64,000 nt of DNA. Origin: Hirschia sp964342355. Lineage in GTDB: Bacteria > Pseudomonadota > Alphaproteobacteria > Caulobacterales > Hyphomonadaceae. The stretch spans positions 148,747 through 212,746 of the forward strand of contig CAYFFG010000005.1 of assembly GCA_964342355.1 (NCBI GenBank). Reading direction: 5' to 3'. Positions 1 through 9,216 of this stretch are shown here, in pieces. How positions within the stretch are numbered: position 1 is the first letter of the stretch; each line of letters starts with the position of its first letter. The position numbers were made by a program, and so were the translations under genes. The notes under the pieces were generated by a model. It was not told the origin of the DNA. It saw nothing but the letters and a program-made list of their open reading frames with translations, and made no database searches.

Positions 1-1210
1 CTCCGCCTGCATATTCAAGGTAACTTTCGTTTGCGAGCACACCAGTTGTGATCAGTTCTTTGAGACGTTCTAGATCTTCACCTTTCACTTCCCCGGGCGC
101 AATACCGGCGCCTGTCGTCGCATAAGTTCGTCCGGAAGGCAGAACGGCCTTATCGATCGTTAGCTCGTTGACCGTCAGCGTGCCTGTTTTGTCCGAGCAG
201 ATAAAAGTACAGGATCCCAATGCTTCTACAGCGACCAGTTTTCGAATGATCACATTCTTTTGCGCCATGCGCTGCATACCGATGGCGAGACCGACCGTCA
301 GCGCAGCGGGCAAACCTTCTGGAATGGTCGACACCGCCAATCCAATACCCATCATCAGCATTTCGGCGGCTGTGTAATCCCCGCGGATAGACATAAGCGC
401 CGCTAAAGCCACGATTGCGAGGATGATGACGCCTGCAACTTGGTATGTGAAACGGCGAACACGGATCAATAATGGCGGCTCAGATACCCGTTTGTCCGTT
501 ATGCGCTTCGCTATGGAGCCGATCTCAGTTGAAAGGCCTGTTGTATCAACACGCCCGCGTCCCCGGCCACGTGTCACCACCCCACCGGCGAAAAGCTGGT
601 TTGCGCGTTCGGCCAAAGGCGCGTCCTCAGCAGGCCTTACCTTGTGGTCCTTTAAAACCGCAAGGCTCTCACCCGTCAGCATAGATTCATCGACAGTGAG
701 ATCCTGACTTTCAAACAGGGTGATGTCGGCCGGTATTTTATCACCGGAAGCAACCAGCACGACGTCACCGGGAACTATTTCCGAGGTGTCAATCTGACTG
801 ACCTCGCCATCACGCAAAACGTGCGCGACGCCTTTCACCATGGCGCGCAGAGCTTGAGCTGACCTTTGAGCTGAAAACTCCTGAATCGTGCCGATCAAAG
901 CGTTCAAAATCAAGACTGCGGCAATGAAGATGGCATTTGGCACTTGCCCGATCGCCAGCGAGACGATTGCTGCGATCAGAAGGATGTATATGAACGGACT
1001 CAGAAATTGGCGTACAAATATCGCAATTGGTCCGGGTGGTTTGGGTTCTGGTAGTTTGTTCGGTCCGAAATGCTCAAGACGCAGTGCGGCGTCCTTGCTC
1101 GTCAATCCTGTTTGAGAAGGACTGGCTGAAGGCAGACCGCCGCCAGCAGGCACAGGAAGGTCAGCGCCAGATGGCGCGACCCTTTCAAGGTCAGTGGTTT
1201 GGATGCTCAT
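1..1210 (-). CDS. Cation-transporting P-type ATPase (P2-type), N-terminal 403 codons, runs off the window
   Basis: The gene reads leftward from an ATG at 1210 and is still open at base 1, so only the first 403 codons are present. Visible P-type ATPase hallmarks, in order, are the actuator-domain TGES motif near residue 177, the fourth transmembrane helix motif PEGLPA near residue 295, and the phosphorylation loop CSDKTGTLT with the phosphorylated Asp at residue 340. PEGLP is typical of P2-type pumps (Ca2+, Na+/K+-like) rather than heavy-metal P1B pumps, and no N-terminal CxxC metal-binding domain is present. The transported ion cannot be decided, because the M5/M6 residues lie outside the window. 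The start has only a weak GGGG ribosome-binding sequence. It would act in the inner membrane. Confidence 0.9.
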   Translation of the reverse strand, partial: MSIQTTDLERVAPSGADLPVPAGGGLPSASPSQTGLTSKDAALRLEHFGPNKLPEPKPPGPIAIFVRQFLSPFIYILLIAAIVSLAIGQVPNAIFIAAVLILNALIGTIQEFSAQRSAQALRAMVKGVAHVLRDGEVSQIDTSEIVPGDVVLVASGDKIPADITLFESQDLTVDESMLTGESLAVLKDHKVRPAEDAPLAERANQLFAGGVVTRGRGRGRVDTTGLSTEIGSIAKRITDKRVSEPPLLIRVRRFTYQVAGVIILAIVALAALMSIRGDYTAAEMLMMGIGLAVSTIPEGLPAALTVGLAIGMQRMAQKNVIIRKLVAVEALGSCTFICSDKTGTLTVNELTIDKAVLPSGRTYATTGAGIAPGEVKGEDLERLKELITTGVLANESYLEYAGG

Positions 1211-1533
1211 GCAAGCCCCACGTCAGCATGTCGCTAATAGAATTCGCGCAATTAGTTTGCTGCGACGCGGCAGTTATCCCACAAATTTTGTATGGTTGTC
1301 TTCAAGGATTTATGACAAGTCATCGCGTGCGACGATCTACACGGGGGGTGATGGCAAATTAAGCGGTATCGCCCGCTTTATCAGCATGCATAGCGCATCT
1401 GTCAGGACCCTATTGATGCAAATTCTGCACGGGTCATGTGAAAACGGATACGTTTTTCGCACATAATGCCACGGCTAATTTCAGCTTCGAAAGAGATGGG
1501 GGGCTTAAGCGGCTTCTCGAACAGGAGCTGTAT
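1211..1533. other. Intergenic region between divergent ATPase and GST genes
   Basis: These 323 bases separate two divergent genes and should hold both promoters. I see no convincing small gene. The only structure noted is a short inverted repeat, AAGCGG...CCGCTT, near 1360-1378. A good Shine-Dalgarno AGGAG at 1523-1527 belongs to the downstream gene. Confidence 0.5.
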
Positions 1534-2196
1534 ATGCCAAAGCCCGAACTATACTGGATATCCGGCAGTCCGCCTGCGTGGCGTGTGATGCTGGCGATGG
1601 TGATCAAAGGGATAGATTTTGACTCGCGTCGTTTGGATCACGGCAAGGGCGAAAACAAAACAACTGAATATCTCCACCTCAATCCTAAAGGGCAAGTGCC
1701 GACAGTTGTGTATGGCGAAAGCACTGTGCGGGAAAGCATTGCGATCCTTGGCTGGCTAGATCGTGCGTTTCCAGAGCGGCTGATCTTTGGAGAGAGAGCG
1801 GCGGACGCCGCGTGCGTCTGGCAGGATTTGATGTTGATGGAAGGCGATCTGCGACCGGTGACCACCGACATTGCGCAAATTCTACTGAGAGACAAAACAC
1901 TAGAACGCGCAGAAGATCTAGCGCACGCGATCGACCACACATCAATCCAGTTCGATGATTTAGCTCAGCGATTAGAGCGCGCGCCGTTTCTCGGCGATGA
2001 TGCGCCGATGGCGGCCGACATCTGGCTTTATCCGACAATTGGCTGGATTGAGCGCGCAGCTTTCCTTGCAAAAGACAAAGCGCCGCAAGAAGTGGTCGAG
2101 ATCGTCTCCTCAAGACCAGCCCTTAAAGATTGGCGCGCCCGCATGGCGGCGCTTCCCGGTGTCACATCCACTCATCCCCCACATTGGAACACATAA
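1534..2196 (+). CDS. Glutathione S-transferase-like protein
   Basis: This 220-residue protein has the length and two-domain look of a soluble glutathione S-transferase. It has an N-terminal thioredoxin-like domain (LYWISGSPPAWRV, then NPKGQVPTVVYG with the cis-proline VP) followed by the E-S pair (STVRESIAIL) that binds the glutathione gamma-glutamyl group. The rest is a helical C-terminal domain. A longer frame opens at 1438, but ATG 1534 is preferred because AGGAG lies six bases upstream and the protein then begins at the GST fold. The gene is 11 bases upstream of the YceI gene and probably co-transcribed. The substrate is unknown. The catalytic N-terminal Ser/Cys is not obvious, so it may be a maleylacetoacetate isomerase-like or non-catalytic member. 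Confidence 0.82.
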   Translation: MPKPELYWISGSPPAWRVMLAMVIKGIDFDSRRLDHGKGENKTTEYLHLNPKGQVPTVVYGESTVRESIAILGWLDRAFPERLIFGERAADAACVWQDLMLMEGDLRPVTTDIAQILLRDKTLERAEDLAHAIDHTSIQFDDLAQRLERAPFLGDDAPMAADIWLYPTIGWIERAAFLAKDKAPQEVVEIVSSRPALKDWRARMAALPGVTSTHPPHWNT

Positions 2197-2207
2197 AGGA
2201 GCATTCC

Positions 2208-2876
2208 ATGAAGAATATGCTTGTATCTGCTTTATTAGGCGCAACCCTGCTGTCTGGCGTAGCTGTGGCTGAGCCAAAAGAATGGACGCTTGACCAGGGT
2301 CACGCTCACATTGGTTGGGAAATTGACCACATGGGACTTAGCCGCACAGTAGGTCGTTTCAACGATTTTGACGGTACTTTTCTAATCGACGAAGAAGACC
2401 CATCTAAATCCAAGATTACTTTTTCGATTGATGCGGCGTCTATCGATTCCAACCATGTCGGCCGTGACAACCATTTGCGTCACGCTGACTATCTCAATGT
2501 TGAGAAGCACCCAAAGATCGACTTCGTATCGACAAAAGTGGACATGCTAACCCCAACATCAGGCAAGCTATATGGCGACCTGACACTGCGCGGAAAAACA
2601 GCGCCAGTTGAACTGGACTTTGAACTAACGCGTGATCGCACATTCCCAAGTTTCCTGCCAAATTATGACGAACTTCGTGCGGTTGGTTTTGAAGTGACTG
2701 GCGAGATCGCACGCCTTGACCACGGACTGGACTACATCGCTTTTGTGGACAGCCCGACTGGTTTTATCATCGATCTGGACGCGCACTTCGACCTTGTTGA
2801 CTGTTCAGCGGCCAAAGACACAAATATCCCTTGTAACTGGGGGCGCGTCGACGGTTTCAAAGGACCAAGCGAATAA
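2208..2876 (+). CDS. YceI-family periplasmic protein
   Basis: This 222-residue protein has an N-terminal signal peptide (MKNMLVSALLGATLLSGVAVA, cleavage likely after AVA). The mature part opens with WTLDQGHAHIGWEIDHMG, the typical first strand of the YceI lipocalin-like beta-barrel, which binds isoprenoid or amphiphilic ligands in family members of known structure. The motifs ADYLNVEKHP and GDLTLRGKTAPVELDFE are standard for the family. A longer frame from 2130 exists, but ATG 2208 is preceded by AAGGAG overlapping the stop codon of the GST gene. That arrangement suggests translational coupling. The ligand is unknown. Many YceI proteins are stress- or solvent-induced, but nothing here shows the regulation. 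Confidence 0.93.
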   Translation: MKNMLVSALLGATLLSGVAVAEPKEWTLDQGHAHIGWEIDHMGLSRTVGRFNDFDGTFLIDEEDPSKSKITFSIDAASIDSNHVGRDNHLRHADYLNVEKHPKIDFVSTKVDMLTPTSGKLYGDLTLRGKTAPVELDFELTRDRTFPSFLPNYDELRAVGFEVTGEIARLDHGLDYIAFVDSPTGFIIDLDAHFDLVDCSAAKDTNIPCNWGRVDGFKGPSE

Positions 2877-2891
2877 GATTTTTTTAAGTTC

Positions 2892-2975
2892 AAGAGCGCA
2901 ACTTTCCCAGAGGCTGCGCTCTTTGAAAATGGAAACGCGCAGGGCCGGGTGTGGCTCTGCGCGTTTTTGTTTTGG
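2892..2975 (+). terminator. Tandem hairpins, Rho-independent terminator
   Basis: There are two consecutive inverted repeats. AAGAGCGCA (2892-2900) pairs with TGCGCTCTT (2915-2923). AACGCGCAG (2934-2942) pairs with CTGCGCGTT (2957-2965), followed by a T-rich run to 2975. They lie between convergent genes, so the second hairpin ends the GST-yceI transcript. Its left side is A-rich, which may let it act in both directions. Confidence 0.8.
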
Positions 2976-2990
2976 AGCGGTGTTTGTCAG

Positions 2991-5189
2991 CTATTCGAAG
3001 GTGGATTGAAGCGACGTCGTCTTCGCATCTGCCTGTGCTCGAGAGATGATGTAATGGCGGATCGCTGCCAATTCTTCATCCGTCATGACTTCAGAAAACG
3101 AGACCATGCCGCGTGATTCAAGCACGCCATCGCGGACAATTGACATCCAGATGTCTTCGTCCACCAGCGCGCCGGAGTAGCGCAAGTCTGGCACCACTTC
3201 ACCGCCGGTGTGACAGGTTGCGCAATAGCCGCCGTAGAATTTTGCGCCGAGCGCAACCAGCTCTGGGTCTGGCTTGTCTTCCGGTGGAGCCAGTTCAAAT
3301 TCGATGTCATCAACTGGCGGTAATTCGGCTTCGCCATCCAGTTTGAAAACCAGTAGGCGGCTGCGGTTTTTGACAGACCCGTCGAGCAAGCCATAAACGC
3401 CGCCCCAACCCGCCAATAACGCAACATATTGCTCGCCATCTTGTTCAAACGTCATCGGCGCAGCAATGGCGCCAGTCTGGATTGGGTAAGACCAGAGCTG
3501 ATCACCGGTTTCAGCGTCATATGCTTTAAAGTCACCAGCCTTTGTGCCCTGGAAGACCAGACCGCCACCTGTGGTCAGCAAGCCGCCGTTCCAAAGGGAA
3601 GGGTAGTTCACATGCCAACGCTCAGTTTGTGTGATCGGGTCCCAAGCCACCAACGCACCCGGACCGAGCTTGCGGTCTTTTACAGGTTGCATTGCAGCTT
3701 TTTCTTCTTCTGTCGGAATGTGAATACCGACGTCTGATGGTGGACGTTGATACGTTTTCTGACCCTCGATAACCTTTTCAGACTGAGGTTTTGAGCGACC
3801 AACACCGTTATTCCATCCCAATGAAGAGGGTGTCCATTCTTCCGGGCTGGAGTAAGGCTGAGGAATGTTCTGTGCAGGAATGTAAACAAGACCTGTTTCC
3901 GGGTTAAACGCCATCGGGTGCCAGTTGTGACCACCTAGAGCGCTCGGGTAGACCAGCATTGGGCTTGTTTTATAGCGAGCAGCCGGATTTTCGACTGGTC
4001 GGCCTGTTTCCGGATTGATACCAACAGCCCAGGTCACTTTTGTGTAGTTGTCGGCAGAGATGAACTCGCCGGTTTTGCGGTCGATGACATAGAAGAAACC
4101 ATTCTTAGGCGCTTGCATCAGCACTTCGCGGGTTTCGCCATCAATTTCCAGATCAGCAAGAATGATGTGCTGCGTGGCTGTGTAGTCCCAGGTCTCGCCA
4201 GGCGTTGTCTGGAAATGCCAAGCATATTCGCCGGTGTCTGCTTTGATAGCGACGATGGAGGAAAGATAGAGGTTATCGCCGCCTTCTGGTGAGCGGTACT
4301 GCTGGTTCCAGGGTGATCCGTTCCCAACACCAATATAGAGCAAGCCAAGGTCCGGGTCATACGCCATGGAGTCCCAAACCGTGCCGCCGCCGCCCAGCTC
4401 CCACCAGTCGCCCGTCCAAGTTTCAGCTGCTTTTTCCAGATATTCAGGCTGGGGGCCATTTTCGGGGTTGTCCGGCACCGTGTGGAAACGCCATGCCAGC
4501 TCGCCGGTTTCGGCGTCATATGCTGAGATGAAGCCGCGCACCTTACCCATGTCGGCGCCGCCATTTCCGATAATGACAAGGCCGTCAACAACGCGCGGCG
4601 CACCTGTGATAGTGTAAGGACCTTCTTGATCCAGCGTCACCTGGCTCCAGGCCTCTGCGCCAGTCTCACGGTCGATCGCGACAAGACGCCCATCCAGTGT
4701 TCCGACAAACAGTTTGTCGCCCCATGCTGCGATCCCACGGTTCACAGCGTCACAGCATGCTTTCACACCAGCAGAGCCGGGGACTTCTGGGTCGAATGAC
4801 CAGATTTCTTCGCCAGTCACAGCATCAAAAGCGACGACGTGGCTCCATGCTGTGGACGTGTAGATCTTCCCGTCGATAACGAGCGGGGTGGCTTCCTGTC
4901 CCCGCGCGGTTTCAAGGTCAGCGTACCAGGCCAGTTTAAGGTTTGAGACCGTGTCTTTGTTAATTTCATCCAGCGGGCTGAAGCGTTGCTCAGACCATGT
5001 GCGGCCATAACTTAGCCATTCGCTGTTGTTGTCAGCTGCTGTGACAAGGTCGTCACGAATAATAGTGCGATTGTTATTTGCAGACTCAGAAGCTGCGACA
5101 TCCGTTGTGTCCGTGGCTGGCCCGGTTCCGCATCCTGCTAACGCAAGGCCGGAAACCATTGCACAAAGTGCGTGTCGAATTGTCAGCAT
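2991..5189 (-). CDS. PQQ-dependent quinohaemoprotein alcohol dehydrogenase, lipoprotein, with C-terminal cytochrome c domain
   Basis: This is a 732-residue type II quinohaemoprotein alcohol dehydrogenase. It oxidises an alcohol with pyrroloquinoline quinone in the periplasm and passes electrons through its own haem c. The N-terminus is a lipoprotein signal (LALAGC, Cys20). A vicinal Cys145-Cys146 pair, typical of PQQ dehydrogenases, follows. The WDYTATQ segment carries the expected catalytic Asp, and APKNGFFYVIDR is the usual PQQ-propeller repeat. CATCH near the C-terminus is the haem c site. A frame opens at 5273, but ATG 5187-5189 gives the lipobox and has GAGGG upstream. It lies downstream of, and in the same direction as, a TonB receptor, separated by a terminator. 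No PQQ synthesis genes are in the window. The alcohol substrate cannot be told from sequence. Confidence 0.93.
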   Translation of the reverse strand: MLTIRHALCAMVSGLALAGCGTGPATDTTDVAASESANNNRTIIRDDLVTAADNNSEWLSYGRTWSEQRFSPLDEINKDTVSNLKLAWYADLETARGQEATPLVIDGKIYTSTAWSHVVAFDAVTGEEIWSFDPEVPGSAGVKACCDAVNRGIAAWGDKLFVGTLDGRLVAIDRETGAEAWSQVTLDQEGPYTITGAPRVVDGLVIIGNGGADMGKVRGFISAYDAETGELAWRFHTVPDNPENGPQPEYLEKAAETWTGDWWELGGGGTVWDSMAYDPDLGLLYIGVGNGSPWNQQYRSPEGGDNLYLSSIVAIKADTGEYAWHFQTTPGETWDYTATQHIILADLEIDGETREVLMQAPKNGFFYVIDRKTGEFISADNYTKVTWAVGINPETGRPVENPAARYKTSPMLVYPSALGGHNWHPMAFNPETGLVYIPAQNIPQPYSSPEEWTPSSLGWNNGVGRSKPQSEKVIEGQKTYQRPPSDVGIHIPTEEEKAAMQPVKDRKLGPGALVAWDPITQTERWHVNYPSLWNGGLLTTGGGLVFQGTKAGDFKAYDAETGDQLWSYPIQTGAIAAPMTFEQDGEQYVALLAGWGGVYGLLDGSVKNRSRLLVFKLDGEAELPPVDDIEFELAPPEDKPDPELVALGAKFYGGYCATCHTGGEVVPDLRYSGALVDEDIWMSIVRDGVLESRGMVSFSEVMTDEELAAIRHYIISRAQADAKTTSLQSTFE

Positions 5190-5351
5190 GATACCCTCTG
5201 AGTTGCTCCCACTGGAGGTGGTCATAGCGAGAAAATAGCTTCGCGTTAAGGAAAAAATCGTGTGAGCTTCCAAAGCGTACGCGGATTTTCACACGGACCT
5301 TACGTAAGCGACAGTCATTTGTGACGGTTTGAGCGGGCGCATGTTGGGTAA

Positions 5352-5384
5352 CAAAAACGCCGCCATTCAAAAGAATGACGGCGC
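5352..5384 (-). terminator. Rho-independent terminator of the TonB receptor gene
   Basis: Read on the minus strand, GCGCCGTCATTC pairs with GAATGGCGGCGT (one G-U pair, TTTT loop) and is followed by TTTTTGTT. It lies just beyond the TonB receptor stop codon and upstream of the dehydrogenase gene, so the two genes are probably separate transcripts or only partly coupled. Confidence 0.8.
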
Positions 5385-5412
5385 TTGTTGGATTGGTATG
5401 AATACCTAAAAC

Positions 5413-7938
5413 TTAGAAAGTCTTACGTACTGTCATACCGTATGTGCGTGGTGCGTTCGGGTAACCAGAGAACGAACCTGGCTGCACAGTCGTTGGGAAT
5501 GCGCTTGTCAGGTAGTTGTCATCGTTCAGGTTACGGATCCAAGCGCGTACATCCAGACCATTACCGAAGTCGAGACCGGCGGCGGCGTTGAATGTGTTGA
5601 CTTCGCGAGACGCGATGGCAGCAGGAACGTTCTCAACAATCGGAACTTCATCCTGGTACTGGTAGTCACCTTGAATGAAGCCCAGCATGCCGTTTGACAG
5701 AGTAAAGTCGTAACGGGCGCCTGCAGAGATGCTCACTTCGTGGATACCTGCCGGCTGTTCACCAGAAAGATCAACTGACGTACCGCCTACACCAGGTGCA
5801 TTGGTGAAGTCGTCATACTCTGGGTCAAGGAATGTACCTGCAAATGACAGCGTCAGAGCATCCGTTGGCTTGTAAGTTGTTTCGATTTCCAGACCCAGCG
5901 TGGATTGCTCACCTGCGTTTGAAAGAACGAAACCGGAGCCCTGGAAGATTGAAGACTGGAAGCCTTCGATCGACTGGTCAAAGACCGCCAGGTTGATGTT
6001 GATGTTGTCGAACTCAGCTTTCAGACCGATTTCGAAAACTTCTGTGCTTTCCGGACCAGCAAAACGCGTACCTGTACGTGAGTTAGGAACAGCCAGACCA
6101 GCTGCGTCAAGTGCGGCGAAGTCAGCTGCAAAAGGAGATGAGTCACGGCTCAAGTTCCAGGAGCTGGCCTTGAAGCCCGTTGCGTAGCTACCGTAGACGT
6201 TGACTGTGTCTGTCAGATCGTATGCCAAGCGTGCAGTGTAAGTGACGTCGTCATCGTTTGACTCGCCGCTTTCAACTGCGTTCGGGAAGTCGATGAAGTT
6301 CTGAAGGAACTGCAGGCCTTGCAGGCTAGCGATTGTGCCAGGTGTAGCTGCTGCCGCGCCTGCCTGGATTGCAGCGAAAGCGTCTGGGTCTGCGCCAGCA
6401 ACAAGAGCGAAGTTGTCTGGAGTTGGGTCAAGACCTGTCGCACCCTGGAAAGCGCCAGCAAAGACGATTGCGCCAATACCGTCAGAGAACGGTGATGCGC
6501 TGAGGTCGATCTGGTAGAATGGCTCCAGGTTGGTTGCATCGGCTGTTACTGTTTTCTCGTCGTCTGTGTAGGACAGGCCAACAGTTGCTGTTAAGCGATC
6601 TGTGAAGTGGTAGTCCAGTTGACCAAAGAGAGAGTAGCTCTGGTTTTCTTGAGTGAAGGTTTCAAAAGCACCATTGCCTTGAGCGTAGTATGTGCCTGGT
6701 TCTTCGCCGAAAACCGCTTCCAGAGTATCGATAATGCCGTCACCCAGAATGTTTGCGTAAGCACGGAAAATTGGACCGTTAACGATGGACTGGTTCGAAA
6801 CCAGATCTTCGTTGAAGTAGTAAGCGCCGACCAACCAGTCGAGTTTTTCAGTAGATCCGGCGAGGCGGAATTCCTGAGTGAATGTCTCGAATTTTGAATC
6901 GCCCGCGTTAGAGTCAAGCGCAGGTGCATTTGTGAAGTCAACGTCGCCATCGTCAGCACGCTCTTGCTCACGGTAAGAGGTGATAGATGTGAAGTCAGCC
7001 CAACCCAGGTCATAATCAACATGAACAGAGAGACCGCCATTGGAGATCTCGTTGGTTGGATCAACGTCAAGCGCAGTCACGTAGTTGAATGGTTGTTCTG
7101 TTGGAGTGTTTCCACCCAGTGCGAACAGGGCGTCTGTCAGAGGGCCTTGAGCAATAATTGGGGAGTAACAGCAGATTTCGTCGATTTCATCATAGTCTGC
7201 GATCACACGAACAGACAGTTCGTCAGACAATTCTGCGAGGATCTGACCGCGGATTGCATAACGGTCACGGTCGTTAAGGTCTTGGCCGTCAAGGTTGTCT
7301 GCGTAGCCGTCGCGCTCGTTGAAGTTACCGGAAAGGCTGAATGCCACATTGTCAGAAATCGGTCCGGTGATGCTGCCTTTAACGATGCGCTGGTTGAAGT
7401 TGCCAAGCGTACCTTCAAGAGAGCCGCCCCATTCAAACTCAGGCTCTTTGGTGACAAAGCTGATCACACCAGCAGATGCGTTCTTACCGAACAGAGTTGA
7501 TTGTGGACCGCGCAGCACCTCAACGCGCTGAAGACCTGGGAAGTCAGCGATCGCTGCAGATGAACGCGTGCGGTAAACACCGTCGATGAACACAGCCACA
7601 GAAGGCTCAATACCGATACCGTTTGAACCGTTACCGAAACCACGGATAACGAAAGAGGTGTTCGCGCTTGTGTTGAGCTGCGACACACGCAGGGACGGAA
7701 CCACAGACTGAAGATCGATAATGTCAGTGATCTGTGCGCTTTCGATAACTTCGGTGCCGACAACAGACACAGCAACGGGCACTTCTTGGAGTGTTTGTTC
7801 ACGCTTGGTCGCTGTGATGACGACGGTGTCAAGACGCTTGCCGTCGTCTGCTGCTGGCGCAGCTTCCTGAGCGAATACAGGACCGCTCATAAGTGAAGAG
7901 ATAAGGATCGAAGACCCGAAAAGAATTGATTTTTTCAC
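5413..7938 (-). CDS. TonB-dependent outer-membrane receptor (GTG start)
   Basis: This 841-residue outer-membrane beta-barrel receptor has a signal peptide (MKKSILFGSS...GPVFAQ). A TonB box-like segment, LDTVVITATKR, and a plug domain (VPVAVSVVG, PSLRVSQL, RVEVLRGPQSTLFGKNASAGVI) follow. It ends in an aromatic-terminated strand (TVRKTF), the usual barrel-insertion signal. The start codon is GTG at 7936-7938, supported by GGGAGGA seven bases upstream. The plug resembles the large alphaproteobacterial group used for plant- or algal-derived small molecules rather than siderophore receptors. Its place beside the PQQ alcohol dehydrogenase suggests uptake of the alcohol, a related substrate, or PQQ itself, but this is inference. 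Confidence 0.95.
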   Translation of the reverse strand: MKKSILFGSSILISSLMSGPVFAQEAAPAADDGKRLDTVVITATKREQTLQEVPVAVSVVGTEVIESAQITDIIDLQSVVPSLRVSQLNTSANTSFVIRGFGNGSNGIGIEPSVAVFIDGVYRTRSSAAIADFPGLQRVEVLRGPQSTLFGKNASAGVISFVTKEPEFEWGGSLEGTLGNFNQRIVKGSITGPISDNVAFSLSGNFNERDGYADNLDGQDLNDRDRYAIRGQILAELSDELSVRVIADYDEIDEICCYSPIIAQGPLTDALFALGGNTPTEQPFNYVTALDVDPTNEISNGGLSVHVDYDLGWADFTSITSYREQERADDGDVDFTNAPALDSNAGDSKFETFTQEFRLAGSTEKLDWLVGAYYFNEDLVSNQSIVNGPIFRAYANILGDGIIDTLEAVFGEEPGTYYAQGNGAFETFTQENQSYSLFGQLDYHFTDRLTATVGLSYTDDEKTVTADATNLEPFYQIDLSASPFSDGIGAIVFAGAFQGATGLDPTPDNFALVAGADPDAFAAIQAGAAAATPGTIASLQGLQFLQNFIDFPNAVESGESNDDDVTYTARLAYDLTDTVNVYGSYATGFKASSWNLSRDSSPFAADFAALDAAGLAVPNSRTGTRFAGPESTEVFEIGLKAEFDNININLAVFDQSIEGFQSSIFQGSGFVLSNAGEQSTLGLEIETTYKPTDALTLSFAGTFLDPEYDDFTNAPGVGGTSVDLSGEQPAGIHEVSISAGARYDFTLSNGMLGFIQGDYQYQDEVPIVENVPAAIASREVNTFNAAAGLDFGNGLDVRAWIRNLNDDNYLTSAFPTTVQPGSFSGYPNAPRTYGMTVRKTF

Positions 7939-8122
7939 AGATGTATCCTCCCTGATACAAAGATAGAGGTTTTGCCACTGGAGAGCTTGTACTTGCTTTC
8001 TGGGCCTTCCCTTAGGGGCAGCTTATCTATGAAAAAGACCTAGTTGAGAATAGGTTTCGTCAAATCTAGTGCAGTTTTGCAGTAATTTTTCCGTGACCAT
8101 GGCAAAAATCCCACGGTTTGGT

Positions 8123-9112
8123 TTATCGAAGTTCCAGATTGTTAAATTCGGGGTAACGTTCGCCCTGAATCGCATCAAGAGGTATCAAACTGGCGAGAAT
8201 GTCGCGTTCCGTTTGCGTAAGCGGTATCTTGGTAGCTGCCGCGTTTTCCTCAAGCCGGTATGCTTTACGCGTTCCTGGTATCGGAACAATGTTCGGTGCG
8301 CGTGATAATACCCATGCTAATGACAATTGGACCGGGCTAACTCCCTTTTCAGCTGCCATATCTGCGACTTTTTCAATAAGCTGCAAGTTCGCATTCATTG
8401 CGTCCTCTTGAAATCTGGGAAGGATCCGGCGGTAATCAAGGCCTGAAAATGCGTCGTGTGATTTGAATGCATTGGTCAGGAGGCCGCGGCAGATCGGAGA
8501 GTAGGGGACAAAGGACGCGCCGATTTCCAGACAGGTGTCGATCGTTTCTTCTATAACCGGCGCTCGCGACATGAGAGAATATTCGTTCTGTACCGCGGCT
8601 ACCGGGAAGGTTGCGTGTGCCGCCTTGATCGTGGTGGCGCTGACTTCAGATAGTCCGGCAGCTCGAATTTTGCCGTCATTAAACAAATCCGCTAGTGCGC
8701 CCATGGAATCTTCCAATGGGGTCTCTCCATCCAGTCGATGAAGATAAAAGAGGTCTATTTCATCAACTTTCAGGCGTCTCAGCGACGCCTCGCATGCTGA
8801 CTTGATGTGCTCCGGGCGCGTGTTGGCGGACTGGTTGCGCGGATCTTGATTGTGAACAACGATCCCGCATTTGGTGGCGATCACGACATTGTCACGGCGG
8901 CCTTTCATCATCTCACCTAGAAAACGTTCGTTTTCACCAAAGCCATAAAAATCAGACGTATCCCAGAAATTGACACCGATCTCCAACGCCTTCTCGAGTG
9001 TTTCCTTGCAAGCGTCGATATCAATATCGCCGTAGGCAAACGCCATCCCCATGCATCCAAGTCCCATGCGCGGAATGGATATGTCTGTTTGTCCAAGTGA
9101 AGTGCGATCCAT
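8123..9112 (-). CDS. Aldo/keto reductase
   Basis: This 329-residue NAD(P)H-dependent aldo/keto reductase shows the catalytic tetrad in the usual order. Asp and Tyr lie in WDTSDFYG, Lys in ATKCG and His in YLHRLDG. The C-terminal IPGTRKAYRLEEN is the cofactor-binding segment. MGLGCMGMAFAYG at the N-terminus resembles the YakC/AKR13-like branch. The frame is open to 9232, but ATG 9110-9112 has GGGAGGGAG upstream and starts at the conserved fold. It is divergent from a TetR regulator with a palindromic site between them, so it is probably that regulator's target. It may reduce toxic aldehydes or ketones. The substrate is not determinable. Confidence 0.93.
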   Translation of the reverse strand: MDRTSLGQTDISIPRMGLGCMGMAFAYGDIDIDACKETLEKALEIGVNFWDTSDFYGFGENERFLGEMMKGRRDNVVIATKCGIVVHNQDPRNQSANTRPEHIKSACEASLRRLKVDEIDLFYLHRLDGETPLEDSMGALADLFNDGKIRAAGLSEVSATTIKAAHATFPVAAVQNEYSLMSRAPVIEETIDTCLEIGASFVPYSPICRGLLTNAFKSHDAFSGLDYRRILPRFQEDAMNANLQLIEKVADMAAEKGVSPVQLSLAWVLSRAPNIVPIPGTRKAYRLEENAAATKIPLTQTERDILASLIPLDAIQGERYPEFNNLELR

Positions 9113-9139
9113 AGTTTTCTCCCTCCCAATAAACCAACA

Positions 9140-9162
9140 GGTATTTAAATACCGATAGGTAT
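9140..9162. promoter_or_regulatory. Candidate TetR operator (three half-sites)
   Basis: GGTATTTAAATACC (9140-9153) is a perfect 14-bp palindrome. Its right half ATACC also pairs with GGTAT at 9158-9162 across GATA, giving three alternating half-sites. It lies between the divergent aldo/keto reductase (start 9112) and TetR (start 9217) genes, where a TetR dimer would repress both. Binding is inferred from position and symmetry only. Confidence 0.6.
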
Positions 9163-9216
9163 GCGAAGAGTCAATGGTATTCGAATTAGTCGGAATAACT
9201 GGTGTAGGTTGAAGAA

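Noticed and set aside
1027..1362. Plus-strand open frames over the start of the P-type ATPase gene
   Set aside because: They overlap conserved ATPase coding sequence on the other strand and show no domain or ribosome-binding site.
6964..7500. A 178-residue plus-strand open frame inside the first TonB receptor gene
   Set aside because: It is fully antisense to a well-supported receptor gene, has no ribosome-binding site or recognisable domain, and has the composition of a shadow frame.
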